Positions 19,406 through 30,137 of a DNA stretch of 43,389 bases are shown in pieces. The notes beneath the pieces are model-generated. The model saw only the letters and a list, made by a program, of their open reading frames with translations, searched no databases and was not told the DNA's origin. The stretch is from positions 1 to 43,389 of the forward strand of contig NZ_RWKW01000008.1 of NCBI RefSeq assembly GCF_003970795.1. Direction: 5' to 3'. Source of the stretch: Aquibium carbonis (GTDB lineage Bacteria > Pseudomonadota > Alphaproteobacteria > Rhizobiales > Rhizobiaceae). Each line of letters begins with the position of its first letter. Within the stretch, counting starts at the first letter, position 1. A program made the position numbers and the translations under genes.

Positions 19406-20155
19406 TCAACGCCGGAAATTGCGCCAGAGCATGATGCCGAGCACGACTGCGAGCGCAGCGGCCAGACCGTACCAGGTGACGGCATATTGCAGGTGATTGT
19501 TCGGCTGATCGATGATCGTGACGCCCCCGATCGGCAGACCGCCCGGGTTGGGCGCCTCGTTGGCATCCGCGAAGAGGCCGAGAACCGGGAGGTCGTCCGG
19601 AAGGCCGGACGAATCGGCCATGGCGCGAATGTCCTTCCAGTAGAACAGGTTCTTCGACGGATCATTGTCGGGAAGGATCGATGACGGCTTTTCGACCAGC
19701 GGCGCACGCAGCAGACCGGTGATCTCGACCGGCTGCTCCACGAGGCTTTGCGGGCGCGTGGCCGGGTCCTTGCGGTCATAGGGCACGAAGCCGCGGTTGA
19801 CGAAGACGTGGTCGCCCTGCGGGCGTCGAAGCGGCGTGTAGATGAAGAAGCCGGATGCGCCTTTCCAGGTGGCAAAGAAATGGCGTTCGGCCGCGTGGAC
19901 GAAGACGCCTTCCAGCGTCACCGGCGTGTATTCCAGGTCCGCGATCGCCGGGCCGGAAGACAGCACCTCATCGAGCGGCCGTGGCTCGGCATGGATTCGC
20001 GCCTCGATGGTCGCAAGCAGCGCCTCCTTCCAATGCAACCGCTGGACCTGCCAGTTTCCGAGCATGAGAAGGGTGGCAAAGGCTACGGCGCCGACGATCA
20101 GCGCAAGAACGACCGCCAGACGACCGCGGCGCGGAAGGATCACATCGTCCGTCAT
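19406..20155 (-). CDS. SURF1 family cytochrome oxidase assembly protein
   Basis: A 249-residue protein with one membrane helix at each end: residues about 13-35 and near the C-terminus ([17 protein letters not shown]). Between them lie SURF1 landmarks: [39 protein letters not shown] and the late [18 protein letters not shown]1/ShyI proteins help insert heme a into subunit I of aa3-type oxidases. Its start overlaps the stop of the DUF983 gene (20152-20155), and it ends the oxidase part of the operon before ispH. Confidence 0.93.
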   Translation of the reverse strand: MTDDVILPRRGRLAVVLALIVGAVAFATLLMLGNWQVQRLHWKEALLATIEARIHAEPRPLDEVLSSGPAIADLEYTPVTLEGVFVHAAERHFFATWKGASGFFIYTPLRRPQGDHVFVNRGFVPYDRKDPATRPQSLVEQPVEITGLLRAPLVEKPSSILPDNDPSKNLFYWKDIRAMADSSGLPDDLPVLGLFADANEAPNPGGLPIGGVTIIDQPNNHLQYAVTWYGLAAALAVVLGIMLWRNFRR

Positions 20156-20538
20156 TCGGGAAGGTCCAGTCGCCCTTCGCGCGCCTTGTTGGCGTACTGC
20201 AGCGTGAGCAGCACGCCCTTGATGAGCCGCAGCGACGTGAGGGTGAGAAACAGCGTCAGTGGCGTCCAGAGCAGAAACTGGAGCCAGATCGGCGGTCCGT
20301 AGGTGACCTCCATCCACAGCGCCAGACCGACCACGACGAAGCCGATGATGAGAATGACGAAAACGGCCGGTCCGTCGCCCGCATCGGCATAGGAATAGTC
20401 GAGATCGCAATTCGAGCACTGATCGCCGACCGTGAGGAAGCCCTTGAAGAGCCGCCCTTCCCCGCAGCGCGGACACCGGCCCCGCAGGCCCGCCTGCACG
20501 GGATCGACGGAGGGGTAGAAGGCCTTGTCGTTGCTCAT
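20152..20538 (-). CDS. DUF983 zinc-ribbon membrane protein
   Basis: A 128-residue protein with two CxxC pairs (CPRCGEGRLFKGF and CSNCDLDY), a likely zinc ribbon, followed by two membrane helices (about residues 55-78 and 85-105). It fits DUF983, which usually sits between ctaE and SURF1 in alphaproteobacteria, as here. It probably has a part in oxidase assembly, but this is known only from gene neighbourhood. It follows a hairpin after ctaE, so it may have its own transcript or depend on read-through. Confidence 0.88.
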   Translation of the reverse strand: MSNDKAFYPSVDPVQAGLRGRCPRCGEGRLFKGFLTVGDQCSNCDLDYSYADAGDGPAVFVILIIGFVVVGLALWMEVTYGPPIWLQFLLWTPLTLFLTLTSLRLIKGVLLTLQYANKAREGRLDLPE

Positions 20539-20639
20539 GTCGAAGCTCCCTTCACCCCGCAGCCGCCATGGCGGCGGTATAGAGCAATGGCGACGGCAGG
20601 TCGACAACGCCCGATGCCGCAGGCGCGATGCGCCTGCCC

Positions 20640-20672
20640 GGAAGCAGAACGGCCGCCTTGCGGCGGCCGTTC
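20640..20672 (-). terminator. GC-rich hairpin downstream of DUF983 start region, likely end of the ctaE-side transcript spacer
   Basis: GAACGGCCGCC (20647-20657) pairs perfectly with GGCGGCCGTTC (20662-20672) over a four-base loop, which reads GCAA on the minus strand. Minus-strand bases after the stem are TGCTTCC, only weakly T-rich. It lies in the 163-base gap between ctaE (stop 20702) and the DUF983 gene (start 20538). It should attenuate or stop transcription leaving ctaE, or act as an RNA-stabilising 3-prime hairpin. Confidence 0.6.
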
Positions 20673-20701
20673 GTACGAACCCGTCTTTCGATGGGAAGCC
20701 G

Positions 20702-21592
20702 TCAGTGCATCACGGCGATCGTCGCGCCGGCCGATGCCCAGACGTAGATGGCGGCGAAGAGGAACAGCCAGACCACGTCGACGAAGTGCCAGTACCAGGC
20801 AGCGGCTTCGAAACCGAAATGCTGCTTCGGCGTGAAGCCACCCGCCATGGCGCGCAGCAGGCAGACCAGCAGGAAGATGGTGCCGATGAGGACGTGGAAG
20901 CCGTGGAAGCCCGTGGCCATGAAGAAGGTCGCGCCATAGATCGAGTCGCTGAACGCGAACGGCGCGTGCATGTACTCATACACCTGCACGAAGGAGAAGA
21001 AGATGCCAAGCGCGACGGTCAGGGCGAGACCCCAGACGAGGCCCTTTCGATCGTCGTGCAGCAGCGCGTGATGCGCCCAGGTGACGGTGGTGCCCGAAAG
21101 CAAGAGAATGATGGTGTTGTAGAGCGGCAGGTGGAACGGGTCGAGGACTTCGATGCCCGCAGGCGGCCACTGGCCGCCGGTGTAATCGGACCGCAACACC
21201 TGCGCAGCCTCTCCGGGGAAGAGGGCGGCGTCGAAGAAGGCCCAGAACCAGGCCACGAAGAACATCACCTCGGAGGCGATGAACATGATCATGCCGTAGC
21301 GCAGGTGAAGCGAGACGACCCGGGTGTGGTGGCCCTCGTTGCCTTCCTTGATGGTGTCGGCCCACCATGCGTACATGGTGTAGAGCACGATCAGCAGGCC
21401 GATCGCGAAGATCCAGTAGTTCGCCGCGGAGAAATCGAGCCCGAACAGGTTCAGCGATCCGCTCTTGAGGGCCTGCATCCAGGCGACCGCGCCGATCGCC
21501 ATGACGAACGCCCCGACGGAGGCGATGAACGGCCAGGGGCTGGGGTCGATGATGTGATAGTCGTGTTGCGGTTTGGCGTGAGCGTCAGCCAT
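20702..21592 (-). CDS. ctaE: Cytochrome c oxidase subunit III
   Basis: A 296-residue seven-helix subunit III. Recognisable parts are [13 protein letters not shown] at the start, [53 protein letters not shown], and the end [14 protein letters not shown]. It stabilises the catalytic core of the aa3 oxidase and its proton uptake. ATG 21592 is chosen over a TTG at 21604; it starts two bases after the ctaG stop codon begins, so the two genes are practically contiguous. The gap to the DUF983 gene holds a strong hairpin. Confidence 0.96.
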   Translation of the reverse strand: MADAHAKPQHDYHIIDPSPWPFIASVGAFVMAIGAVAWMQALKSGSLNLFGLDFSAANYWIFAIGLLIVLYTMYAWWADTIKEGNEGHHTRVVSLHLRYGMIMFIASEVMFFVAWFWAFFDAALFPGEAAQVLRSDYTGGQWPPAGIEVLDPFHLPLYNTIILLLSGTTVTWAHHALLHDDRKGLVWGLALTVALGIFFSFVQVYEYMHAPFAFSDSIYGATFFMATGFHGFHVLIGTIFLLVCLLRAMAGGFTPKQHFGFEAAAWYWHFVDVVWLFLFAAIYVWASAGATIAVMH

Positions 21593-21593
21593 T

Positions 21594-22229
21594 TCAGCCC
21601 CCAAAGTTGCTGGACGTGATGCCGGTGTCGACAGGCGCGCTTCCGCGTACGGAGACGGACTCGGCCGGCTCCCCGTCGATGCCGAAGAAGGTATAGGACA
21701 ATGTAATGGTCGTCATGTTCCGCAATTCCGGAACCTTGTCGATGGCCGGATCGACGAAGAACACCACCGGCATCTCGAGCGCTTCGCCCGGCTTCAATTC
21801 GGTGTCGGTGAAGCAGAAACACTCGACCTTGTTGAAGTAGGCCCCTGCCATCGCCGGAGAGACGTTGAAGCTGGCGCGTCCGCGGGTCGGCCTGTTGAAC
21901 GGGTTGACGGCGCGATAGCTCACCTGCACCGTTTCGCCCATCTTCATCGTGACCGAGCGCTGCTCCGGCTTGAACTCCCAGGGCAGGCCGGACGCGACGT
22001 TGGCGTCGAAACGGACCGTCACCTGGCGGTCGATGACGGTGTCGGAATACTGCTCGACCCGCTGGGTCGTTCCGCCATAGCCGGTGACCTGGCAGAAAAG
22101 CTGGTAGAGCGGCACGGCTGCGTAGGCCATGCCGATCATGCCGAGGAAGGTTGCCGTGCAGGCTCCCGCGACCAGAAGGTTCGAGGATGCCTTGCGTTCC
22201 ACATTCGCAGACCTAGCGCTGTCGCTCAT
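21594..22229 (-). CDS. ctaG: Cytochrome c oxidase assembly protein Cox11/CtaG
   Basis: A 211-residue CtaG that delivers copper to the CuB site of subunit I. One membrane helix (about residues 18-40, [20 protein letters not shown] follows it) is followed by a periplasmic immunoglobulin-like domain with the copper motif VECFCF and then TELKPGE. It lies between the small membrane protein and ctaE, with only one or two bases to ctaE. Confidence 0.96.
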   Translation of the reverse strand: MSDSARSANVERKASSNLLVAGACTATFLGMIGMAYAAVPLYQLFCQVTGYGGTTQRVEQYSDTVIDRQVTVRFDANVASGLPWEFKPEQRSVTMKMGETVQVSYRAVNPFNRPTRGRASFNVSPAMAGAYFNKVECFCFTDTELKPGEALEMPVVFFVDPAIDKVPELRNMTTITLSYTFFGIDGEPAESVSVRGSAPVDTGITSSNFGG

Positions 22230-22237
22230 CGCTCACC

Positions 22238-22408
22238 TCACAAGGGCCGGCTCAGGATCGCGGGGCCGAACTTCGCGATCGTCGCCACGTAGAACATCAC
22301 CACGAGAAGCGCCAGACCGATCGCAATCGCGACATTGCGCGACCGACGTGCCTTCTTCTGGGCCGGCGTGAGCGTGATGCCTTTGTCGTCCTCGCTCATC
22401 TGCGTCAT
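22238..22408 (-). CDS. Small single-helix membrane protein (CoxF-like)
   Basis: A 56-residue protein: a charged N-terminus ([12 protein letters not shown]) followed by one membrane helix ([21 protein letters not shown]). A protein of this size and layout sits between ctaB and ctaG in many alphaproteobacteria and is often called CoxF. I take the start at 22408, which overlaps the ctaB stop as ATGA; an ATG at 22399 is also possible. A structural or assembly role in the aa3 oxidase is likely but not shown. Confidence 0.8.
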   Translation of the reverse strand: MTQMSEDDKGITLTPAQKKARRSRNVAIAIGLALLVVMFYVATIAKFGPAILSRPL

Positions 22409-23340
22409 CCCGCCATGGCCCGGCCAACGACGGTGTCGACCAGGTAGATTGCAAAGATCGCGAAGAGATAGAGGATCGAATAGGCAAAGAGCGCCTTGGC
22501 CGGCTTCATGACCTGGTCGTCGTCGCTCATGCGCAGGACCTGCCAGGCATACCAGACGAAGCCGACCCCAAGCGCGGCGGCGCCGATGCCGTAACCGAGG
22601 CTGGCGTAGCCGAGCGCCGCGGGCAGCACGCCGACCGGGGCGATGATGACGGAATAGGCGAAGATCTGGCGGCGCGTCGAGGCATTGCCGGCGACATTCG
22701 GCATCATCGGAACGCCGGCGCGGCCGTAGTCGGCCGACTTGAACAGGGCGAGCGCCCAGAAATGCGGCGGGGTCCACAGGAAGATGATGGCGAAAAGGAT
22801 GACGCTTTCCAGGCTTACCGAGCCCGTGGCGGCGGCCCAGCCGATCATCGGAGGGAAGGCGCCGGCCGCGCCGCCGATGACGATGTTCTGCGGCGTCCAG
22901 CGCTTGAGCCACATCGTGTAGACGACGGCATAGAAGAAGATGGTGAAGGCCAGCAGCGAGGCGGCCAGCCAGTCGACCAGCACGCCGAGCGTCATCACCG
23001 ACAGCGCCGAGAGCACGAGCCCGAAGACCAGCGCCTCGCCGGGCTGGACGCGACCGCTCGGCACCGGCCGGGTGGCGGTGCGCGACATCAAGGCGTCGAT
23101 GTCGGCATCGTACCACATGTTGAGCGCACCGGAGGCGCCGGCGCCGACCGCGATGGAGAGGATGGCGATCAGCGCGATGAACGGATTGACCGAGACCGGC
23201 GCCGCCACGAGGCCGACGACCGCCGTGAACACGACGAGCGCCATCACGCGCGGCTTGAGCAGCGCAAAATAGTCGGACGGCGTCGCCTCGGACAGGTGAA
23301 TGCCGGTTTCGATCTCGCGGTCGGTTGTGGCCAGGGCCAT
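22405..23340 (-). CDS. ctaB: Protoheme IX farnesyltransferase (heme O synthase)
   Basis: A 311-residue UbiA-family prenyltransferase with about nine membrane helices. The two Asp-rich sites are [15 protein letters not shown] and the later equivalent around [28 protein letters not shown] is typical of heme O synthases. It attaches a farnesyl group to heme b, giving the heme O that is later made into heme A for ctaD. ATG 23340 is the family start; the open frame upstream (to 23409) has no similarity. It lies after ctaD with a 79-base gap. Confidence 0.96.
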   Translation of the reverse strand: MALATTDREIETGIHLSEATPSDYFALLKPRVMALVVFTAVVGLVAAPVSVNPFIALIAILSIAVGAGASGALNMWYDADIDALMSRTATRPVPSGRVQPGEALVFGLVLSALSVMTLGVLVDWLAASLLAFTIFFYAVVYTMWLKRWTPQNIVIGGAAGAFPPMIGWAAATGSVSLESVILFAIIFLWTPPHFWALALFKSADYGRAGVPMMPNVAGNASTRRQIFAYSVIIAPVGVLPAALGYASLGYGIGAAALGVGFVWYAWQVLRMSDDDQVMKPAKALFAYSILYLFAIFAIYLVDTVVGRAMAG

Positions 23341-23419
23341 GCCTAATGCTTCCAGGTTCTTGTTGTTCTTGGTGCGGGACCGCCGACGGATCGGCGGCCC
23401 CGAGTCCATCCGGTCGCGC

Positions 23420-25982
<2,563 letters not shown>

Positions 25983-26352
25983 GCTCGGATTCTCCTCATC
26001 GCTGCGGGTTCGGCCAACTCGCCGTCACGCCTTCTCCGCCGGGGGAGACTCCCCGGTCGGCGTTTGGGCCGTTAAAATCATATCCTGATCCCGACCGCAA
26101 CAAACGCTCCGGTTCATTTCATGCGGCATTTTTGCGCGAGATCAAAGAGACGGAGCCCGCGTACCTTATGTTGCGCCGCTTCGCCGTCGCCGACGCGGCG
26201 CCAGGCAACGTCGCAATTCGGGCTCAATCGCGCGCCAAGTGCTTTCCTTCGGGCGGTTGAGAAGGCTTCTCCTTTGAAAGCGCCTGCCGGCGCGGTAGGG
26301 TTCGCCGAGCGTCTACGCACCTCAGATTGAAGTGATTCGAAACGGAGTCCCC
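25983..26352. other. 370-base intergenic region between ctaC and the IalB-family gene
   Basis: This divergent gap holds no convincing gene. The ctaC promoter should lie on the minus strand and the IalB-family promoter on the plus strand. The clearest element is the FNR/FixK-type box at 26132-26145. Short open frames across the gap have no recognisable domain. I see no tRNA, no strong hairpin with a T run and no repeat. Confidence 0.7.
26132..26145. promoter_or_regulatory. FNR/FixK-type binding site
   Basis: TTGCGCGAGATCAA fits the FixK2 consensus TTG(A/C)-N6-(T/G)CAA exactly and the minus strand reads TTGATCTCGCGCAA, close to the FNR anaerobox. It lies about 150 bases upstream of ctaC and about 208 upstream of the IalB-family gene. 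Oxygen-responsive control of an oxidase operon is biologically sensible. The match is by eye, with no transcript data. Confidence 0.6.
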
Positions 26353-26862
26353 ATGATCCCCGCACGTTTCATTGCCGGTGCACTCGCCGGTTCGGTTCTC
26401 GCGGCCTCCGCACTTCCCGCTGCCGCTCAGCAGAGCGGCACCGTACGTGCCACGCATGGAGCCTGGTCGGTGATCTGCGACGTTCCGGCAGGCGCGTCGG
26501 GCGAACAGTGCGCCCTGATGCAGAACGTGGTGGCCGAAGACAGGCCGGAGGTCGGGCTGTCCGTCGTGGTTTTGCGCACAGCCGACAACAAGGCCGAAAT
26601 CCTGCGCGTATTGGCCCCGCTCGGCGTGCTCTTGCCGAACGGATTGGGCCTCAACGTCGATGGCAAGGACATAGGCCGCGCCTATTTCGTGCGCTGCTTC
26701 CAGGACGGCTGCTATGCCGAGGTGATCCTCGAAGCCTCGCTGCTCGACACGCTGAAGGCGGGGACGTCGGCGACGTTCATCGTGTTCCAGACGCCCGAGG
26801 AGGGCATCGGAATTCCGGTCGACCTCAGCGGGTTCTCGGCCGGGTTTGCGGCCCTGCCGTAA
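26353..26862 (+). CDS. Invasion-associated locus B (IalB) family protein
   Basis: A 169-residue exported protein with a clear signal peptide (MIPARFIAGALAGSVLAASA, ending near AAAQQ). The mature part follows the IalB pattern: THGAWSVICDVP, GEQCALMQNV, PEVGLSVVVLRT, then RAYFVRCFQDGCYAEVILE and the C-terminal FQTPEEGIGIPVDLSGF. Four cysteines in two pairs probably form disulfides. IalB was named for erythrocyte invasion in Bartonella, but the family is widespread in free-living rhizobia, where its role is unclear. ATG 26353 has GGAG six bases upstream; a GTG at 26332 is possible. Confidence 0.88.
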   Translation: MIPARFIAGALAGSVLAASALPAAAQQSGTVRATHGAWSVICDVPAGASGEQCALMQNVVAEDRPEVGLSVVVLRTADNKAEILRVLAPLGVLLPNGLGLNVDGKDIGRAYFVRCFQDGCYAEVILEASLLDTLKAGTSATFIVFQTPEEGIGIPVDLSGFSAGFAALP

Positions 26863-27010
26863 CACCGGGCGGCGCGCCCCGACACTCTTCCGCAGCGCTC
26901 GACCGCGAAGTCGGCGAGAGACTGCGGCTGTTCCACGACAGGGGCGTCATGCCGGCGTTGCGGGTCTTGCCGGAACGCCCTACATCGGGGTCGACAGCAA
27001 GGAGCCTCCG

Positions 27011-28420
27011 ATGGATCTGATTTCCCGCTTCGACATCGATGACAGCACCGTCCGGCGCGTCGTCGCCGATGCGATCGACGGCGCCGACGATGGAGAACTT
27101 TTCCTCGAGTACAGCGAGGGCGAGGCGCTGGTGTTCGACAATGGCCGGCTGAAGACGGCGAGCTTCAACACCGACCAGGGTTTTGGATTGCGTGCGGTGG
27201 CCGGCGAGGCGACCGGCTTCGCGCATGCAAGCGAGATGTCCGGTGCCGCGCTGCGGCGCGCCGCCGATGCGGTGTCCACGGTGAAGGCCGGCTATTCCGG
27301 AACGCTGGCGCCGGCTCCGGCCGGAACGAACGTCAAGCTCTACGACGACGTCAATCCCATCGCGTCGCCCGCCTTCGCCGAAAAGGCCGCGCTTCTCCAG
27401 GAGATCGACGGCTGGGTGCGGGCGCGCGATCCGCGCGTGCGGCAGGTGACGGCGGCGATGACGGCATCCTGGCAGCAGGTGGAGATCCTGCGGGCGGACG
27501 GCCATCTGGTGCGCGACATCCGGCCCCTGGTGCGGATGAACGTTTCGGTGGTCGTCGGCGAGGGCGACCGGCAGGAGAGCGGCTCCTACGGCATGGGCGG
27601 CCGCAAGGGCTTCGGCGAATTCGTGGCCGAACAGAGCTGGAAGCACGCGGCCGAAGAGGCGCTGCGTCAGGCGCTGGTCAATCTCGAAGCCATTCCCGCC
27701 CCTGCCGGCACCTTCGACATCGTGCTCTCCTCCGGCTGGCCGGGCGTGATGCTGCACGAGGCGGTCGGGCATGGCCTGGAAGGCGATTTCAACCGCAAGA
27801 AGACCTCCGCCTTCTCGGGGCTGCTGGGACAGCAGGTGGCGGCCAAGGGCGTGACGGTGGTCGACGACGGCACCATCGCCGAGCGTCGCGGATCATTGAC
27901 GATCGACGACGAGGGCACGCCCAGTGCGCGCAACGTGCTGATCGAGGACGGAAAGCTGGTCGGCTACATGCAGGACCGGCAGAACGCCCGCCTGATGGGC
28001 ATGCGCGCCACCGGCAACGGCCGGCGCGAGGGCTATGCCCACCAGCCGATGCCGCGCATGACCAACACGTTCATGACCGGCGGCGACATGGAACCGGCCG
28101 AGATCATCGCCTCGGTGAAGAAGGGCATCTACGCCGTCTCCTTCGGCGGCGGGCAGGTGGACATCACGTCGGGCAAGTTCGTGTTCGGCTGCACCGAGGC
28201 CTACATGATCGAGGACGGCAAGGTGACGCGGCCGATCAAGGGCGCGATGCTGATCGGCAACGGCCCCGACGCCATGCACCGCGTCTCGATGATCGGCAAC
28301 GACATGAAGCTCGACACCGGCATCGGCATGTGCGGCAAGGCCGGCCAGGGCGTGCCGGTGGGCGTCGGCCAGCCGCATCTGCGGATGGACCAGATGACGG
28401 TGGGCGGAACGCAGGCGTGA
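27011..28420 (+). CDS. tldD: Metalloprotease TldD
   Basis: A 469-residue TldD, which acts with PmbA/TldE as a heterodimeric zinc protease in peptide maturation and proteolysis. The zinc motif HEAVGHGLEGDF has H249, E250 and H254, and the third-ligand Cys is probably in FVFGCTEAYMIEDGKV. The N-terminus (FLEYSEGEALVFDNGRLKTA) and the end GMCGKAGQGVPVGVGQPH fit TldD, not PmbA. ATG 27011 has GGAG shortly upstream. PmbA is not in the window. The gene is convergent with the RES gene, 15 bases apart. Confidence 0.95.
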   Translation: MDLISRFDIDDSTVRRVVADAIDGADDGELFLEYSEGEALVFDNGRLKTASFNTDQGFGLRAVAGEATGFAHASEMSGAALRRAADAVSTVKAGYSGTLAPAPAGTNVKLYDDVNPIASPAFAEKAALLQEIDGWVRARDPRVRQVTAAMTASWQQVEILRADGHLVRDIRPLVRMNVSVVVGEGDRQESGSYGMGGRKGFGEFVAEQSWKHAAEEALRQALVNLEAIPAPAGTFDIVLSSGWPGVMLHEAVGHGLEGDFNRKKTSAFSGLLGQQVAAKGVTVVDDGTIAERRGSLTIDDEGTPSARNVLIEDGKLVGYMQDRQNARLMGMRATGNGRREGYAHQPMPRMTNTFMTGGDMEPAEIIASVKKGIYAVSFGGGQVDITSGKFVFGCTEAYMIEDGKVTRPIKGAMLIGNGPDAMHRVSMIGNDMKLDTGIGMCGKAGQGVPVGVGQPHLRMDQMTVGGTQA

Positions 28421-28435
28421 GGCGACAGAAGCGCG

Positions 28436-28945
28436 TCAGGTCCACGACGCAGGCGTCCGCGGAAGTCGTTCGTCGGGATCGATGATCGAGAGTTCCGGCG
28501 ATCCTTTCGCGTTCCATCGCCAGAGCGCAATGCAAGTTCCGCCGGGGGACATGTGCGACGGGAAGATCACGCCATCGGCGCCAGCCTCGACCAGAACGCG
28601 CCGCAAGGCGTAGGTGGGTGGCTCCAGCCCCGAGTCGAGGTTCTGTCGCCACTCGCATCGGTGAATGTCGCTGCCGACACCAAGGTCGGCGAGCACGGCT
28701 CGGTCCGTGAGGTCGATCAGGCGCGCACCCTTCAGCTGCAGGCGAGCGATCAAGGCTGGATGCTGGACGAAACCCTGATTGTATTCGGCCCAGGCCGTCG
28801 ACAGTTCGCGTGCCGCATAGATGGCAGGCGCACCAACCGGGTTCCAGCGTCCGCCGAAGCGCGCCGCCCCTTCTCCCGGCATATAGGCCCATCGTGGGAC
28901 ATAGGCGCGCCAGAGAAGAAGGTCGCAAGGGGTGACGTCAGGCAT
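28436..28945 (-). CDS. RES-domain toxin (NAD+ phosphorylase family)
   Basis: A 169-residue RES-domain protein. The conserved arginine and the strand-loop are in ARFGGRWNPVGAPAIYAA, followed by ELSTAWAEYNQG, which contains the Glu and Ser typical of the family. In the characterised members (MbcT of Mycobacterium, ParT) the domain degrades NAD+ by phosphorolysis or uses it for ADP-ribosylation and is toxic without its partner. Its start lies inside the last codons of the Xre-like gene (8-base overlap, 28938-28945), the usual antitoxin-first order. Whether it is active is not known. Confidence 0.9.
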   Translation of the reverse strand: MPDVTPCDLLLWRAYVPRWAYMPGEGAARFGGRWNPVGAPAIYAARELSTAWAEYNQGFVQHPALIARLQLKGARLIDLTDRAVLADLGVGSDIHRCEWRQNLDSGLEPPTYALRRVLVEAGADGVIFPSHMSPGGTCIALWRWNAKGSPELSIIDPDERLPRTPASWT

Positions 28946-29309
28946 AAACGCCGGATCTCACGGCCTCCAGATAGGTCAGAACCTTTTCGGATTTTCCCTC
29001 CCGCACGAGATCATATGCCGACTTTCCGGCCCATCCCGGGATCGGCTGGTGCTTGAACCAGATGACGGCGCGATCCTCGCCACCCGCCATCTCCCCCGCC
29101 ATGGCGAGGATGCGAACCACCGGGCTGAGCGCCGTGTCCACCTTGCGGCCACCGACCGCGGTGCTCAGAGTGTTTCGGGCCACGCCCACCAGCGTTGCAA
29201 GTTCGCTCATGGTGATGCCGAGATGATCGGCGACCCGACGAGCAGACAGATGCGGCACACCCTCCTCGTGAAGGTTCGCAGCCGAAACCGCCATCATGGC
29301 CATGTTCAT
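28938..29309 (-). CDS. Xre/MbcA/ParS-type antitoxin
   Basis: A 123-residue antitoxin of the RES pair. The N-terminal half is a helix-turn-helix of the Xre kind (SARRVADHLGITMSELATLV, then GVARNTLS), expected to bind DNA and repress its own operon. The C-terminal part WFKHQPIPGWAGKSAYDLVR with EKVLTYLEAVRSGVYA matches the toxin-binding domain of MbcA/ParS. ATG 29309 has GGAAGG directly upstream. The promoter is in the 92-base gap shared with the sirtuin gene, which contains direct repeats. Confidence 0.9.
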   Translation of the reverse strand: MNMAMMAVSAANLHEEGVPHLSARRVADHLGITMSELATLVGVARNTLSTAVGGRKVDTALSPVVRILAMAGEMAGGEDRAVIWFKHQPIPGWAGKSAYDLVREGKSEKVLTYLEAVRSGVYA

Positions 29310-29334
29310 TGCCTTCCGCTCATTGAACGCTTCC

Positions 29335-29352
29335 TGCTCAATATGTGCTCAA
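29335..29352. promoter_or_regulatory. Direct repeats in the Xre/sirtuin shared promoter
   Basis: TGCTCAA occurs at 29335-29341 and again at 29346-29352, start-to-start 11 bases, one turn of the helix. Both lie 26-43 bases before the Xre start. They are a candidate operator for the antitoxin, and could affect the divergent sirtuin gene as well. A related CTCATTGAAC lies just after them towards the antitoxin. Confidence 0.45.
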
Positions 29353-29401
29353 TTCCTGCATGGTGCAAGTACCGTACTTTCGCAACGACGCCGGGACGGC
29401 T

Positions 29402-30121
29402 ATGGAAATCGGCATGAACCGCCCCTCCTCCATCGTCATCCTCACCGGCGCCGGCGTCTCCGCCGAATCGGGCGTCGACACGTTTCGGGACGCGGGGGGC
29501 ATATGGTCGAAGGTCGACTATCGCGACGTGGCGACGCCGCAAGGTTTTGCGCGCGACCCGCGGCTGGTGCACGACTTCTACAACCAGCGTCGCCGCGCCA
29601 TGGCGAACGTGGCCCCGAACGCCGCGCATGCTGCGCTGGCGAGGCTGGAGCAGGCGTTTGCCGGCGACCTTCTGCTGGTGACGCAGAACATCGACGACCT
29701 GCACGAACGCGCCGGCTCATCCCGGCTGATCCACATGCATGGCGAACTCGGCCAGGCGCTGTGCACCAATTGCGGCAACCGTCTGCACTGGCCGGGCGAC
29801 ATGGGCGTCGACACGATGTGCCCCGCCTGCCATTCGACGGGCACGATCCGGCCCGACGTCGTGTGGTTCGGCGAGATGCCCTATCACATGGGCCGGATCG
29901 AGCAGGCGCTGGAGAGATGCGACCTGTTCGTCTCGATCGGGACGAGCGGCAGCGTCTATCCGGCGGCAGGCTTCGTCGAGGAAGCGCGCCGTCATGGCGC
30001 CCATACGGTGGAGCTCAATCTGGAAAGATCGGAGGGGCACTCGCTGTTCGCCGAGGCGGAACACGGGAGGGCGACCGAGATCGTGCCCGCCTTCGTCGAG
30101 CGACTGCTCAACGGGCGGTAG
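29402..30121 (+). CDS. cobB: NAD-dependent protein deacylase (sirtuin)
   Basis: A 239-residue class III sirtuin. NAD-binding motifs are GAGVSAESGVDTFRD and TQNIDDLHERAG with the catalytic His in MHGEL. Four zinc cysteines are in CTNCGN and CPAC. The Tyr-x-x-Arg pair in DFYNQRRRAM is the mark of desuccinylase/demalonylase activity in CobB and SIRT5. It should remove acyl groups from metabolic enzymes using NAD+. ATG 29402 is preceded by GGGACGGCT; ATG 29414 is an alternative. It is divergent from the RES/Xre pair and convergent with the RNA methyltransferase, 16 bases apart. Confidence 0.94.
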   Translation: MEIGMNRPSSIVILTGAGVSAESGVDTFRDAGGIWSKVDYRDVATPQGFARDPRLVHDFYNQRRRAMANVAPNAAHAALARLEQAFAGDLLLVTQNIDDLHERAGSSRLIHMHGELGQALCTNCGNRLHWPGDMGVDTMCPACHSTGTIRPDVVWFGEMPYHMGRIEQALERCDLFVSIGTSGSVYPAAGFVEEARRHGAHTVELNLERSEGHSLFAEAEHGRATEIVPAFVERLLNGR

Positions 30122-30137
30122 TCGCGCGCTCCCGCGC

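Noticed and set aside
30122-30137. GCGCG/CGCGC hairpin between the convergent sirtuin and RNA methyltransferase genes
   Set aside because: It has only five pairs and no T run, so it is not supported as a terminator.
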